In this document: positions 1 to 7,619 of the stretch, one piece after another
Position numbering within the stretch: position 1 is the stretch's first letter
Layout of the letters: every line of letters starts with the position of its first letter
Assembly: GCA_964578835.1 (NCBI GenBank)
Contig: CAZOEL010000077.1
Location: 1-32,511, forward strand
Length of the DNA: 32,511 bases
Origin: CAZOEL01 sp964578835
GTDB taxonomy: Bacteria > Desulfobacterota > Syntrophobacteria > Syntrophobacterales > Syntrophobacteraceae
Direction of reading: 5' to 3'
Translations under genes and position numbers: made by a program
Notes under the pieces: generated by a model
Database searches by the model: none
Told to the model about the DNA's origin: nothing
What the model saw: only the letters and a program-made list of their open reading frames with translations

Positions 1-60
1 GCCGGAATGACGGTGGGTGTTTCTGAACCAATTTTGGTAGGTTATTTGTTGTGAGTTGCC

Positions 61-1254
61 TTATATTTTATCGCCCAGCGAGCCGGCATAGCCGGTAAGC
101 TCCGCATATCCCCAGCCGGCGACGGGCTGCGCCTTCATGACCCCGGTCACTGACACGCTCCCCTCCCAATAAGTGATGTTGGTGCTCCCCGGAGTCTTCA
201 TTTCCTGATCTTCAAGGCTCGGAACGACGGTAATTTCCAATCCCAGAGATTCAACCCGAAGCTTCCATCGTGAAGGATAGACAGCCTTCGAGTGCGGGCT
301 CTTCCATTGGGAGAGGGCGTCGACGCGGATATCCCCGACGCCGAGATGAACGACTTTACCGGCGGCGTCCACGAAGGTTCCGCTCGAAGCCTCATTGTAT
401 CCGCCATCTTTTTGTCTGAGCAGGTAGACCATGAGCTCAACGCCGTTGTTCAATTGCAGGCTGAACCAGTCCCAGCCGGCAATGCCGGGCTCGAGGGGCG
501 CAGAGCTGAATTCGTGATCCATCCACGATTTCCCCTTCACATGGAAACGCTTGCCATCGACGGTCAGAAGGCCTTCGGTATCGAGGCTGGTGAAAGAATA
601 GTAGCAGCTTGCGCTCTCCGGAGCATCACCCTTCCTGCTATATCCGGAATCGCCGTGGAATACCGGCGGCTTCTGCGGCTTGAGAGTAAGATCAAATGAA
701 AATTCTTCTGTTTTGGCCGAAAGCGCATGCTCATCGGGCGCAAGCTGCGCAGACCAGTTCTTCAGGAATACCGTGGTCGCACTTGCCGTCTGACGCAGGC
801 CGGCAAGCCCGAGAGCGCCGCGGGCGACATCCTCAACGTGATGAAATCGGCCTCCATCGATGTCCGAGACGGCGGCGTGAGCCAGATATATTTGCCGAGT
901 GCGCCATTCGGAGCTGGGGGTCGGCCATGCTTGCTCCGATCCGGGCGGACTCAGAGCGCGTCGAAAGAAGGTGAGCTGAAAGCCAAACCGTTCCCCCTTT
1001 TCCGCCTCCACATTGCCGGTGTAATACCACCATTCCGTGCGGTATTCCGGATGCTCGCCATGGTCTCTGGGCAGTTCCAGCTCACATGGGCCTTTAATCT
1101 GGCTATAAGAGAGATCGTTGGGATTTGCTGCAAAACTTTCCGCCTTTCCAAGAAGCGGAAAAAAAACGACGGCGGCTGCTACCAAAAATGGAAAAGGCGC
1201 AATAGACACAAATCCTCTTCTTTTGAGCAGACGCGACATCATTGCAGCAATCAT
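61..1254 (-). CDS. AttH/CrtC-like secreted lipocalin-fold protein
   Basis: 397 aa. A basic N-terminus is followed by a hydrophobic segment (about residues 16-40), read as a signal peptide or anchor, so the protein is probably exported. The body has the conserved start of the AttH / carotenoid 1,2-hydratase-like family (COG5621, 'predicted secreted hydrolase'), including EWWYYTGN near residue 73 and a WMDHEFSS motif near residue 244. The family has a two-domain lipocalin-like fold and its biochemical role is poorly defined. The start codon overlaps the stop of the upstream lipoprotein gene (ATGA), with GAGGAG just upstream, so translation is probably coupled. AttH genes often sit beside MacB-type ABC transporters; here the partners are a lipoprotein and an amidohydrolase instead. 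The family call is firm and the substrate unknown. Confidence 0.85.
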   Translation of the reverse strand: MIAAMMSRLLKRRGFVSIAPFPFLVAAAVVFFPLLGKAESFAANPNDLSYSQIKGPCELELPRDHGEHPEYRTEWWYYTGNVEAEKGERFGFQLTFFRRALSPPGSEQAWPTPSSEWRTRQIYLAHAAVSDIDGGRFHHVEDVARGALGLAGLRQTASATTVFLKNWSAQLAPDEHALSAKTEEFSFDLTLKPQKPPVFHGDSGYSRKGDAPESASCYYSFTSLDTEGLLTVDGKRFHVKGKSWMDHEFSSAPLEPGIAGWDWFSLQLNNGVELMVYLLRQKDGGYNEASSGTFVDAAGKVVHLGVGDIRVDALSQWKSPHSKAVYPSRWKLRVESLGLEITVVPSLEDQEMKTPGSTNITYWEGSVSVTGVMKAQPVAGWGYAELTGYAGSLGDKI

Positions 1255-1595
1255 CGCTCCTCTTTATCTTCAATCAAGACCAGCAGCTGTTGATCGCCGA
1301 CCGAAAACGCCTCTTCGATCCTTCCCTTCACCGTAAGAGTTGTCCCCTTCTTGGGCAAGGGCTTATCGGATATCACAATGATCTGACCGGTATCGTCCCG
1401 AATCGCAAAATACTTGAGAACAAAAAGGCTGAACACATCCGTGACCTCACCGGTTATGGTGACGCTTTTGCCCGCGTACTCCCTGGGGTTTTCCGCAATT
1501 TTTCCGATGGGAGTGGACACAAGCTTGTCGCAGGCTGCAAGGAACGCGCAGAAAACGATCAAAATAGCCGACATACGCCATAATTGCTTCATCAT
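1251..1595 (-). CDS. small OB-fold lipoprotein
   Basis: 114 aa. A hydrophobic N-terminus ends in the lipobox LAAC (Cys22), so this is a predicted lipoprotein; the Asp after the Cys is an inner-membrane retention signal in E. coli-type systems. The mature part (REYAGKSVTITGEVTDVF...KYFAIRDDTGQIIVI...GTTLTVKGRI) has the strand pattern of a short OB-fold protein of the tRNA_anti-like / nucleic-acid-binding OB type seen in many periplasmic lipoproteins. Such OB folds are not necessarily nucleic-acid binders. Both ends overlap neighbours by ATGA-type junctions, so it is the middle gene of a three-gene operon. A GGGAGGAG ribosome binding site lies before the start. No specific function can be given. 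Confidence 0.85.
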   Translation of the reverse strand: MMKQLWRMSAILIVFCAFLAACDKLVSTPIGKIAENPREYAGKSVTITGEVTDVFSLFVLKYFAIRDDTGQIIVISDKPLPKKGTTLTVKGRIEEAFSVGDQQLLVLIEDKEER

Positions 1596-2842
1596 GATGA
1601 CTCCTCCCGGTTTGATAGCGCAACTTCAACGCCTCGTACATACACTGCTTCCGGAATGCGCAATGAATCGGGCATGCCCGCGGGAAGCCCACGGACCACA
1701 ACAAACGTCGCAGGCATTCCGACTGCGAGTCGCCCGACCTCTCTTTCCAAACCCAGAAGCCTCGCACCCTCGAAAGTCGCGCAACGCATCGATTCTTCGA
1801 CGGAAAAGCCCCCGGCCATGAGCAATTTCAGCTCCTCGACGAATGATTTGCCGTGATAGAGCCCCATCCCGCCTGAATCGGTCCCAACCACCACGGGCGC
1901 TCCAGCCGTTCTTGCATAGCCTATCTGCTCAATCTGATGCTCGAGGTTCTTGCTTGAAATGTCCGCTTCAATGCTCCCGGGAGCGAGATGCTCCGAGTAC
2001 GCTTTCATGCTGAAGGCGGTCGGCGCCCAGAAAATCTGCAGTTCGGCCATCCTCTCTATATTTTCCCTTCCCATGAAAAAGCCGTGCTCGATCGAGGCGC
2101 ATCGAGCGTCGATCGCGTACTTCACGGGCAGCTTTCCGTTGGCGTGCGTCATCGTCGTCAGCCCCTGCCTGCGCGCTGCAGCGACTGCGGAATCGAGATC
2201 TTCCGGGGAGAATTGAGGTTTGGTTTCCTTACCGAGCTCGCTCAAGCTGTTGAGGCCGGAATTGATGATCTTGATGTGATCAGGTCTGCGGGCAGCCTTT
2301 TCAGACATGCGAGGGTCACGACCGGCGATGCAATCGGCGAGAGTAAGGCCTTCCGGCGGCGCTCCGCCAAGAATTCTCCCATAACGACCCTTTGCGCGCC
2401 AGGCTTTGCCGGCGGCTTTCAGATGGATGGGAAGATTTTGCGCCTCCAGGCATTCGTCTCTAAACCGGAGAGTATGTCCGGCCGAATCCCCGCCATCCCT
2501 GAGAGCTACGATTCCACGGGCGAGATGCTTCTCTAGCCTTTGCGCCATACGCGCTCGGGATTGTTCAAACGTGAGCGTCAACTGGCTCTGGCGAACATAC
2601 TGATCGACCGTTCCAGACCAAGTCAGGTGGACATGGCAATCGACAAGCCCGGGAGCGATCGTGCTGCTGGAGAAGTCGAGAAGCGCGCCCTCCACCGGTG
2701 GAGTCTCTCCGGGCCTAAAACGTTTCAGAGAAACAATCATGCCCTTTTCAATTCGCATGAGCGCGTTGCTCCTTGCCGCATCGCCCGTCCCATCTATCAG
2801 CCATCCCGCAACGAGAGAAAAACTATCGTTCATTCCGTCCAT
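1592..2842 (-). CDS. metal-dependent amidohydrolase
   Basis: 416 aa, full length for the amidohydrolase / imidazolonepropionase-like family (TIM-barrel metallohydrolase with a small beta-sandwich made from both ends). Visible metal and active-site motifs are His70-x-His72 (DCHVHL), a candidate carboxylated lysine Lys191 (HIKIINSG), His233 (MTHANG), His253 (IEHGFF) and Asp322 (GTDSGG), in the canonical order. No signal peptide, so cytoplasmic. Members act on cyclic amides, dipeptides or related C-N bonds, and the substrate cannot be read from sequence. It is the first gene of the minus-strand operon with the OB-fold lipoprotein and the AttH-like protein. It is divergent from the glycosyltransferase at 3172. 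Confidence 0.9.
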   Translation of the reverse strand: MDGMNDSFSLVAGWLIDGTGDAARSNALMRIEKGMIVSLKRFRPGETPPVEGALLDFSSSTIAPGLVDCHVHLTWSGTVDQYVRQSQLTLTFEQSRARMAQRLEKHLARGIVALRDGGDSAGHTLRFRDECLEAQNLPIHLKAAGKAWRAKGRYGRILGGAPPEGLTLADCIAGRDPRMSEKAARRPDHIKIINSGLNSLSELGKETKPQFSPEDLDSAVAAARRQGLTTMTHANGKLPVKYAIDARCASIEHGFFMGRENIERMAELQIFWAPTAFSMKAYSEHLAPGSIEADISSKNLEHQIEQIGYARTAGAPVVVGTDSGGMGLYHGKSFVEELKLLMAGGFSVEESMRCATFEGARLLGLEREVGRLAVGMPATFVVVRGLPAGMPDSLRIPEAVYVRGVEVALSNREESS

Positions 2843-3171
2843 TCCATGTTCAAAAGTGATTGTGTCGCCTGCCGCATGAAGCGAGCGCTCCCAAGCCGAG
2901 AAAAGAAGACCGCAGAGGTCCGAAGGCAGCCGGCGCGCGTCTTTTCCGCCGCAGGCAGTATGACATTGATTTCACAGGCATGCAACAGTAGCACATTTAT
3001 CCTTTCTGCAACACCCGCGTCTTCGACTTGCCGTCTCCTTGCCCTCCTCTCTTGGAATTCTTAAGATTTTAACCAAAATCTCGTTTCGGACTTTCGCCTT
3101 CCGGCAGGGAAACGCATTGTAAACGGCGACAAGCCTCAAGGTTTACCTTCATCACAATTGAGAGGAGAGAT
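2843..3171. other. divergent intergenic region, promoters expected
   Basis: The 329-bp gap separates two divergent genes, so it should hold promoters for both. One clear symmetric site is visible at 3064-3081: AGATTTT, a 4-nt spacer, then AAAATCT. It is AT-rich and could be a weak operator. I could not place convincing -35/-10 boxes. No coding sequence was seen. Confidence 0.4.
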
Positions 3172-4398
3172 ATGATCACATATCCCCATAGCATGATCAG
3201 AATCGAGGACTACGAACAGCACATCGGAGCGGAAGCGGTCGAGCGGATCATCGGGAAGGCCAAGCCGCTTCAGGATCGTCATATTGCCCATATCAATTCA
3301 ACATACTATGGAGGAGGCGTCGCCGAGCTCTTGAGCTCAATGGTTCTTCTGCTCAATGGCTTGGGAATCAAAACAGGATGGCGAATCATCCAGGGCACTC
3401 CCGACTTTTTCAGCATTACAAAAAAGATGCACAACGCTCTACAGGGAGGGGAAATCAATCTATCGCAGAGGAAGAAAGCAATCTATGAAGACGTAGTAAT
3501 CGAAAACGCCATACGTAATCACCTCGAGGATCATGATCTCGTAATAGTCCACGATCCCCAGCCCCTGCCCCTGATAAACCATTATCGAAAGCGCGGCCCA
3601 TGGATCTGGAGATGCCACGTGGATCTGACCAAGCCGAATAAAGAGCTATGGGACTATCTCGCTCCCCACATAGAGCGTTATGACGCCGTGGTTTTCAGCC
3701 TCAAGGAATACGTGCAGAACCTCAAGACTCCAATCGTCTTCATCATGCCGGCAATTGACCCTTTCACCATAAAGAATCGCAAGATGAACGAAGAAGAAAA
3801 GGATGAGCGGCTCAACCACCACAATATACCCACGGATCTTCCCCTCGTGGTTCAAGTATCCCGCTTCGACATCTGGAAAGATCCCAAGGGGGTCATAGAG
3901 GCTTTCAAGATCGCAAGAAAGGAAGTCGATTGCACGCTTGTCCTGCTTGGAAACGTCGCAACCGATGATCCGGAGGGAGCGCATGTTTATGAATCTCTTC
4001 TCAGCGCCCAGGAAGAGCGCATCATCATATTGAGCGTGCAGGACACAGCTCTTGTCAACGCCCTCCAGAGCCGCGCAGCCGTCGTGCTGCAGAAATCGCT
4101 CCGAGAAGGCTTCGGCCTCACGGTCTCCGAAGCCATGTGGAAGGGAACCCCGGTCATAGGCGGTAATGTAGGAGGCATCCGTTGCCAAATCGAGGATGGG
4201 GAAAACGGATTCCTTGTATCCTCCGTCGAGCAGGCGGCGGACAGGATAGTGCGGCTTCTAAAGGATGAGAAGCTGAGGCGCGAAATGGGGGAAAAGGCCA
4301 GAGAAACCGTGAGGCGTAAGTTCCTCATGTCCCGCTATATAGAAGAATATCTCAACCTTTTCAATTCGTTTGAGACCATCTACAGACTGGCGCACTGA
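3172..4398 (+). CDS. treT: TreT-like trehalose synthase (GT4 glycosyltransferase)
   Basis: 408 aa GT-B glycosyltransferase of family GT4, with the length and signature segments of trehalose glycosyltransferring synthase. That enzyme joins an NDP-glucose donor to free glucose to make trehalose. Visible are an N-terminal glycine loop (STYYGGGVAELL, residues 43-54), VHDPQPLP at 126-133, the WRCHVDL segment at 146-152, and the C-terminal donor site EGFGLTVSEAMWKGTPVIGG with Glu312 and Glu320 forming the E-x7-E pair. A strong ribosome binding site (gagaggagag) precedes the ATG. No signal peptide, so cytosolic. It stands alone, without a trehalose transporter or phosphatase, suggesting osmoprotectant synthesis. 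A related GT4 with another acceptor is possible. Confidence 0.82.
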   Translation: MITYPHSMIRIEDYEQHIGAEAVERIIGKAKPLQDRHIAHINSTYYGGGVAELLSSMVLLLNGLGIKTGWRIIQGTPDFFSITKKMHNALQGGEINLSQRKKAIYEDVVIENAIRNHLEDHDLVIVHDPQPLPLINHYRKRGPWIWRCHVDLTKPNKELWDYLAPHIERYDAVVFSLKEYVQNLKTPIVFIMPAIDPFTIKNRKMNEEEKDERLNHHNIPTDLPLVVQVSRFDIWKDPKGVIEAFKIARKEVDCTLVLLGNVATDDPEGAHVYESLLSAQEERIIILSVQDTALVNALQSRAAVVLQKSLREGFGLTVSEAMWKGTPVIGGNVGGIRCQIEDGENGFLVSSVEQAADRIVRLLKDEKLRREMGEKARETVRRKFLMSRYIEEYLNLFNSFETIYRLAH

Positions 4399-4527
4399 CA
4401 TCGAGACGGAAGGCTGACAAGACGCTCGATTCCCGAGCCGCTCTGTCTTGAAGCAGCCGCTTTGGCCTTCAGCCGATGCGGATACAAGCTTCCGGCGCTT
4501 TTTCAAGGAGCCGTCCGGGGAGATTCC

Positions 4528-4555
4528 TTGTTACTGGCCCTCACAGTATTATCTT
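4528..4555 (+). promoter_or_regulatory. candidate sigma70 promoter for the small ORF at 4588
   Basis: TTGTTA (4528-4533), a 16-nt spacer and TATCTT (4550-4555) lie about 32 nt before the start codon at 4588. The match is moderate, but position and spacing fit and the next gene has its own terminator. Confidence 0.35.
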
Positions 4556-4587
4556 ATAGGAAAAATAACATAGAAAGGAGATATGCT

Positions 4588-4791
4588 ATGTCGCATCATG
4601 AACAATCGAGCTCCATGCAAAAGGAGAATAAATATTGTTACGAGACTTTCGAAGCCAGCCGCTCAGATTTTGACTCTCAATTCTCGGAGTTCCTCAATAC
4701 CAGGTACAACAACGGTTGGGAATACGAAAACTGCCAGTTCACCTGCGAAGGAGACAGGCAGATAGCCCATTGTATTTTTGAAAGAGATTGA
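4588..4791 (+). CDS. small DUF4177-like protein
   Basis: 67 aa, acidic, predicted soluble. I chose the ATG at 4588 because AAAGGAG lies 7-8 nt upstream; an in-frame upstream extension to 4462 is possible but has no such site and no family support. The pattern FLNTRYNNGWEYENCQF...IAHCIFERD resembles the short DUF4177 fold (alpha helix, then 'GWE' turn, then two strands ending in a basic or acidic tail). The gene is monocistronic, with a candidate promoter before it and a strong terminator 38 nt after its stop. Function is unknown; the family call is tentative. Confidence 0.75.
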   Translation: MSHHEQSSSMQKENKYCYETFEASRSDFDSQFSEFLNTRYNNGWEYENCQFTCEGDRQIAHCIFERD

Positions 4792-4828
4792 CAATCAATA
4801 ATTCCCTTTAGGGAGAGATGCTAAATGC

Positions 4829-4862
4829 AAAAGGGCGTCCGGAGAACCGGACGCCCTTTTTT
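4829..4862 (+). terminator. strong Rho-independent terminator
   Basis: A perfect 14-bp stem (4829-4842 with 4847-4860), AAAAGGGCGTCCGG against its complement, closes a 4-nt AGAA loop and runs into TTTTTT. The A-run at the 5' side makes it usable on both strands. It would end both the small ORF at 4588 and the convergent DUF4383 gene ending at 4905. Confidence 0.93.
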
Positions 4863-4904
4863 CATTCATGAGCTCTCGGAAAAGAGCCCCGGAGCCTCGT
4901 CCGA

Positions 4905-5303
4905 TCACGCTCGCATAGGAGTCGGCCCACACTGAATACCGCGGCTCATTTTCGATAAGAACCCGCAATAGACAGCCGCTGCCGTAAAGGCGAGGTGGAG
5001 AAGGGTGTCGGCAAAATTCAGAGCTATCGGCCCAAGCCACAACTGGTTGTAGTACACCAGTCCAAGCAGCGTAATAACCCCATAGGCCGCAACAAGGACT
5101 TGAAAGGATCTCAGCACAGCGCACTCGCTCTTCCTGCACGCCCAAAGCAACAACCCTCCCGTAAACAGGTGGATGAGGTTGTGCAGGGCGTTGACATGGA
5201 AGATCCCGAACAGAAACCCATTGGAAGTGATGCCCGGGATGAATCCCAGAATCCCTATTAGAAGGAACATATAGCCAAATATCCTTGCCCATCGCGTTAT
5301 CAT
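4905..5303 (-). CDS. DUF4383 family integral membrane protein
   Basis: 132 aa with four hydrophobic segments (about residues 7-27, 40-57, 67-85 and 98-115). The order and motifs (GILGFIPG, LFGIFHVNALHNLIHLFTGG, LNFADTLLHLAFTAA) match the DUF4383 family of small four-helix membrane proteins. The conserved His/Asn in the second segment (HNLIHL) and the Asp/His in the last (NFADTLLHL) are typical. Function is unknown for the whole family. It converges on the terminator at 4829-4862. The start is preceded by GGAGTAG on the minus strand, acceptable as a ribosome binding site. Confidence 0.85.
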   Translation of the reverse strand: MITRWARIFGYMFLLIGILGFIPGITSNGFLFGIFHVNALHNLIHLFTGGLLLWACRKSECAVLRSFQVLVAAYGVITLLGLVYYNQLWLGPIALNFADTLLHLAFTAAAVYCGFLSKMSRGIQCGPTPMRA

Positions 5304-5363
5304 GAGCTACTCCTTTCATCAGTTGAAGGTCTATTCGTTAGGACTCGCCTGGATAATAAGTAT

Positions 5364-5615
5364 TTGGAATTGTCTATATTTAAGGTAGACAGCCTGCCGA
5401 GATCAGTCAACAAAAGCCTCAATATAGCAGCCAAGGACAGCAAAGAAGTAACCCACACCGTTTCGCCCAGTTGCACGCACATGGGTTGCCTGGTTTCGTG
5501 GAATGATGCGGAAGAGTCCTGGGACTGCCCTTGCCATGGCTCCAGATTTGAAGCCGATGGGACTCTTATTCATGGGCCCGCGCTCGAGGATCTGGAGAAG
5601 AAGCCTATTGGCTGA
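5364..5615 (+). pseudogene. truncated Rieske [2Fe-2S] domain, probable 3' remnant
   Basis: 83 codons from a TTG, with no convincing ribosome binding site. The second half is a textbook Rieske cluster site: CTHMGC (Cys and His ligands), then CPCHGSRF, then G..I.GPA, as in the C-terminal Rieske domain of DadA-like FAD-dependent oxidoreductases and of cytochrome bc-type proteins. The first about 30 residues only loosely resemble the Rieske N-terminal strands. The frame stays open upstream into the neighbouring gene without recognisable homology. I read this as the surviving 3' end of a longer flavin oxidoreductase gene. A very small stand-alone Rieske ferredoxin remains possible, because all four ligand residues are intact. 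Confidence 0.6.
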
Positions 5616-5619
5616 TGGC

Positions 5620-6033
5620 TCATTTTAGAAAACGCGCCATGAGCTCTTCTGAAGGAACCATGCAGCTGTCGCTCTTGCCGAAGAGCCTGTAGCGGTTTTT
5701 GGCGATAAAATTGTAGCCGAGATCGCGAACAGGCCTCGGTATGATGCGCAGAAGCCCGAGGACGGGCCACCCGCCCGATAGCTCCTTCGCGATCCTCACC
5801 GCCGCATCGCTTTTCGTTCTAACGCGATCGCCTTCGATGAGGACGAAGCTTCCCGGCCCCTCCGGCTCAACCTCATATTCTTTCATCAGTCTCCTCCCCA
5901 GAGGAGACTGCATGGAGGCAAATTTGAATCTCCCCTTGCGGTCGCGTTCTATAATGAATTGAACAGAGTGATTGCAAAGATTGCACTCGCCGTCGAAAAG
6001 AACTACGAGGGCATCATCTTTTTCCACCGCCAT
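5620..6033 (-). CDS. DCC-family thiol-disulfide oxidoreductase (DUF393)
   Basis: 137 aa, the usual size of the family. The signature is FDGECNLCN near the N-terminus (Asp14, Cys17-x2-Cys20), a CxxC thioredoxin-like site. The FASMQSPLGRRLM segment, the conserved RTKSDAAVRIAKEL helix and the C-terminal NRYRLFGKSDSCMVP follow in family order. These proteins are predicted thiol-redox enzymes with poorly known partners. No signal peptide, so cytoplasmic. The gene is convergent with, and 4 bp from, the Rieske remnant, and divergent from the gene at 6298. Confidence 0.9.
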   Translation of the reverse strand: MAVEKDDALVVLFDGECNLCNHSVQFIIERDRKGRFKFASMQSPLGRRLMKEYEVEPEGPGSFVLIEGDRVRTKSDAAVRIAKELSGGWPVLGLLRIIPRPVRDLGYNFIAKNRYRLFGKSDSCMVPSEELMARFLK

Positions 6034-6297
6034 GATATTTCTCTCTTCCTGATGACATTCTTTTACCCATAAAGATAAGGCGACGAAACCGCCGAGAGAA
6101 CCGACTCATTGCATTTAGCCTCTCGCAACGGAGGCTCAGCATAAGAAACGATCCCCCGCCTGACTCACGCTTGTCCCATACTCCAAGCATGATTACCTGA
6201 AAATTGGGGCCTTATGATTTTTCCCCAAAAATTCAAAAGAACAGGGCTCACGCATTCAGATCAAGAACCAGAAATGAATTAATTTGGAGGTCTTTCC

Positions 6298-6777
6298 GTG
6301 AACGATCATCTCATCACATATCTGAACGATCATCTTGCCGGGTCGGTAGCGGGAATCGCTCTTGCCAAGCGCTGCCAGGCCAATAACTCCGACGCGCACT
6401 GGGGGGAATTTCTCACCAGACTCATTACACTGCTGGAAAAAGAGCAGGGAAATCCGAAAAAGATGATCGACGCCCTTGGCTCTTCGGAATCAACGGTAAA
6501 GAAGCTTGCAGGATGGAGCGCCGAAAAGCTGAGCCGATTGAAGTTAAACGATTGGCTTCTCACCTCTTCCAGTCTGAGCCTCTTGGAAGAGCTGGAGATG
6601 CTCGTCATGGGACTCAAGGCTCAACACCGCATGTGGGTCGTTCTCGCCTCACATTGTGGAAATTACCGTCAGATCTGTCAGGTAGATTTCAAGAAGGCGG
6701 CGGACGAAACCGGAGCCATGCTTGAAGAGCTCGAGCAGCATCATCTCGAAGCCGCCCGCCTTGCTCTTTGCGCGTGA
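6298..6777 (+). CDS. uncharacterised helical-bundle protein
   Basis: 159 aa. I chose GTG at 6298 because GGAGG lies 8-9 nt upstream. The sequence is almost entirely amphipathic helix, with a start (MNDHLITYLNDHLAGSVAGIALAKRC) typical of a group of ferritin-like four-helix bundle proteins annotated only as hypothetical. I see no clear ExxH di-iron pair, so a metal site is not claimed. No signal peptide or membrane segment. The downstream hydrolase gene starts within or close after its 3' end, so the two are probably co-transcribed. Function unknown. Confidence 0.75.
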   Translation: MNDHLITYLNDHLAGSVAGIALAKRCQANNSDAHWGEFLTRLITLLEKEQGNPKKMIDALGSSESTVKKLAGWSAEKLSRLKLNDWLLTSSSLSLLEELEMLVMGLKAQHRMWVVLASHCGNYRQICQVDFKKAADETGAMLEELEQHHLEAARLALCA

Positions 6778-6809
6778 GGAGCGCCCCCTCTCTTCAAAAG
6801 GACCCTGGA

Positions 6810-7475
6810 TTGGAAAAGATAGCGATGGATAAGGCTCAATTTCTGCTTGAAGCACAAGCGGCGCTCCCCTCGCTCCTTGCGCTGCCCGGCGATCGAAGAT
6901 CACGGAAGACGCCGTGGCCAATGCTCTGCTTCCTTCATGGTTATGATGAAGGACCTCCCGCCAAAATCGAGGAGGGCGTCGCAAAGCATGGCCCGTTGCG
7001 TCCCGAGAATGTCATTCGAGTGCTCAAAGATTTCATCGTGATTGCGCCTCAACTGCCTATGCGAGGGGATCTCTGGGGCCGTTTCGCAGACGGCGTGCAG
7101 CAGGTTGTTCGGAATGCGCAAAAAACATACGGAGGCGATCCCAAGCGCACATACCTTACCGGCTTCAGCTTCGGGGGCAACGGAGTGTTCGATCTTGCGC
7201 TGCTCCAGCCCGATTTCTGGGCCGCGCTCTGGGCCGTCGATCCCACCCGGCCTCCAATCCGCGATCCGAAGCGCCCCGTATGGCTATCCTTTGGCGAAGT
7301 CGCCCGCTATAACAAAGAGGGCTTTATCCGGGCACTCAATCTTGCGGAGCTTGGCGAAAGCGGCGGAGCGGATCGCGTCTACCTTGATGAGGGGTCAAAC
7401 CATGTCGGCTCCGCAACGCTGGCATATCGGGATGAGCGGATCTACTCGTGGCTGCTCTCCAAGCATTTGCCGTAA
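6810..7475 (+). CDS. alpha/beta hydrolase (esterase / dienelactone-hydrolase-like)
   Basis: About 221 aa from TTG at 6810, which has AAAAGGACC just upstream; ATG at 6825 and TTG at 6768 are alternatives. The fold is read from the oxyanion strand WPMLCFLHGYDEG, the nucleophile elbow GFSFGGNG (GxSxG with Ser nucleophile), a late Asp region (VDPTRPP...) and a C-terminal His in GSNHVGS. The GDPKRTYLTGFSFGGNGVFDLAL segment is typical of feruloyl-esterase/phospholipase-like serine hydrolases. No signal peptide is visible, so probably cytoplasmic. Substrate unknown. Likely in an operon with the helical protein upstream. Confidence 0.82.
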   Translation: MEKIAMDKAQFLLEAQAALPSLLALPGDRRSRKTPWPMLCFLHGYDEGPPAKIEEGVAKHGPLRPENVIRVLKDFIVIAPQLPMRGDLWGRFADGVQQVVRNAQKTYGGDPKRTYLTGFSFGGNGVFDLALLQPDFWAALWAVDPTRPPIRDPKRPVWLSFGEVARYNKEGFIRALNLAELGESGGADRVYLDEGSNHVGSATLAYRDERIYSWLLSKHLP

Positions 7476-7619
7476 GCCGCCTGATCGCCGTCGTGCCCTT
7501 TCTCACATCGCTACTGCCTTACTCGGCCTCCAGCAGGCGTCGTGTCACCAGAATGCAACGATCAGCTTAGATCGCTAGCAAGAGGAATAGATTTAGAGAC
7601 ATAACACCATTGGCTAGCC

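Noticed and set aside
4462..4587. N-terminal extension of the small DUF4177-like protein
   Set aside because: The strong ribosome binding site and candidate promoter lie inside this extension, just before the ATG at 4588.
4795..5319. 174-codon minus-strand frame over the DUF4383 gene
   Set aside because: It runs through the terminator at 4829-4862 and shadows a clear membrane protein gene.
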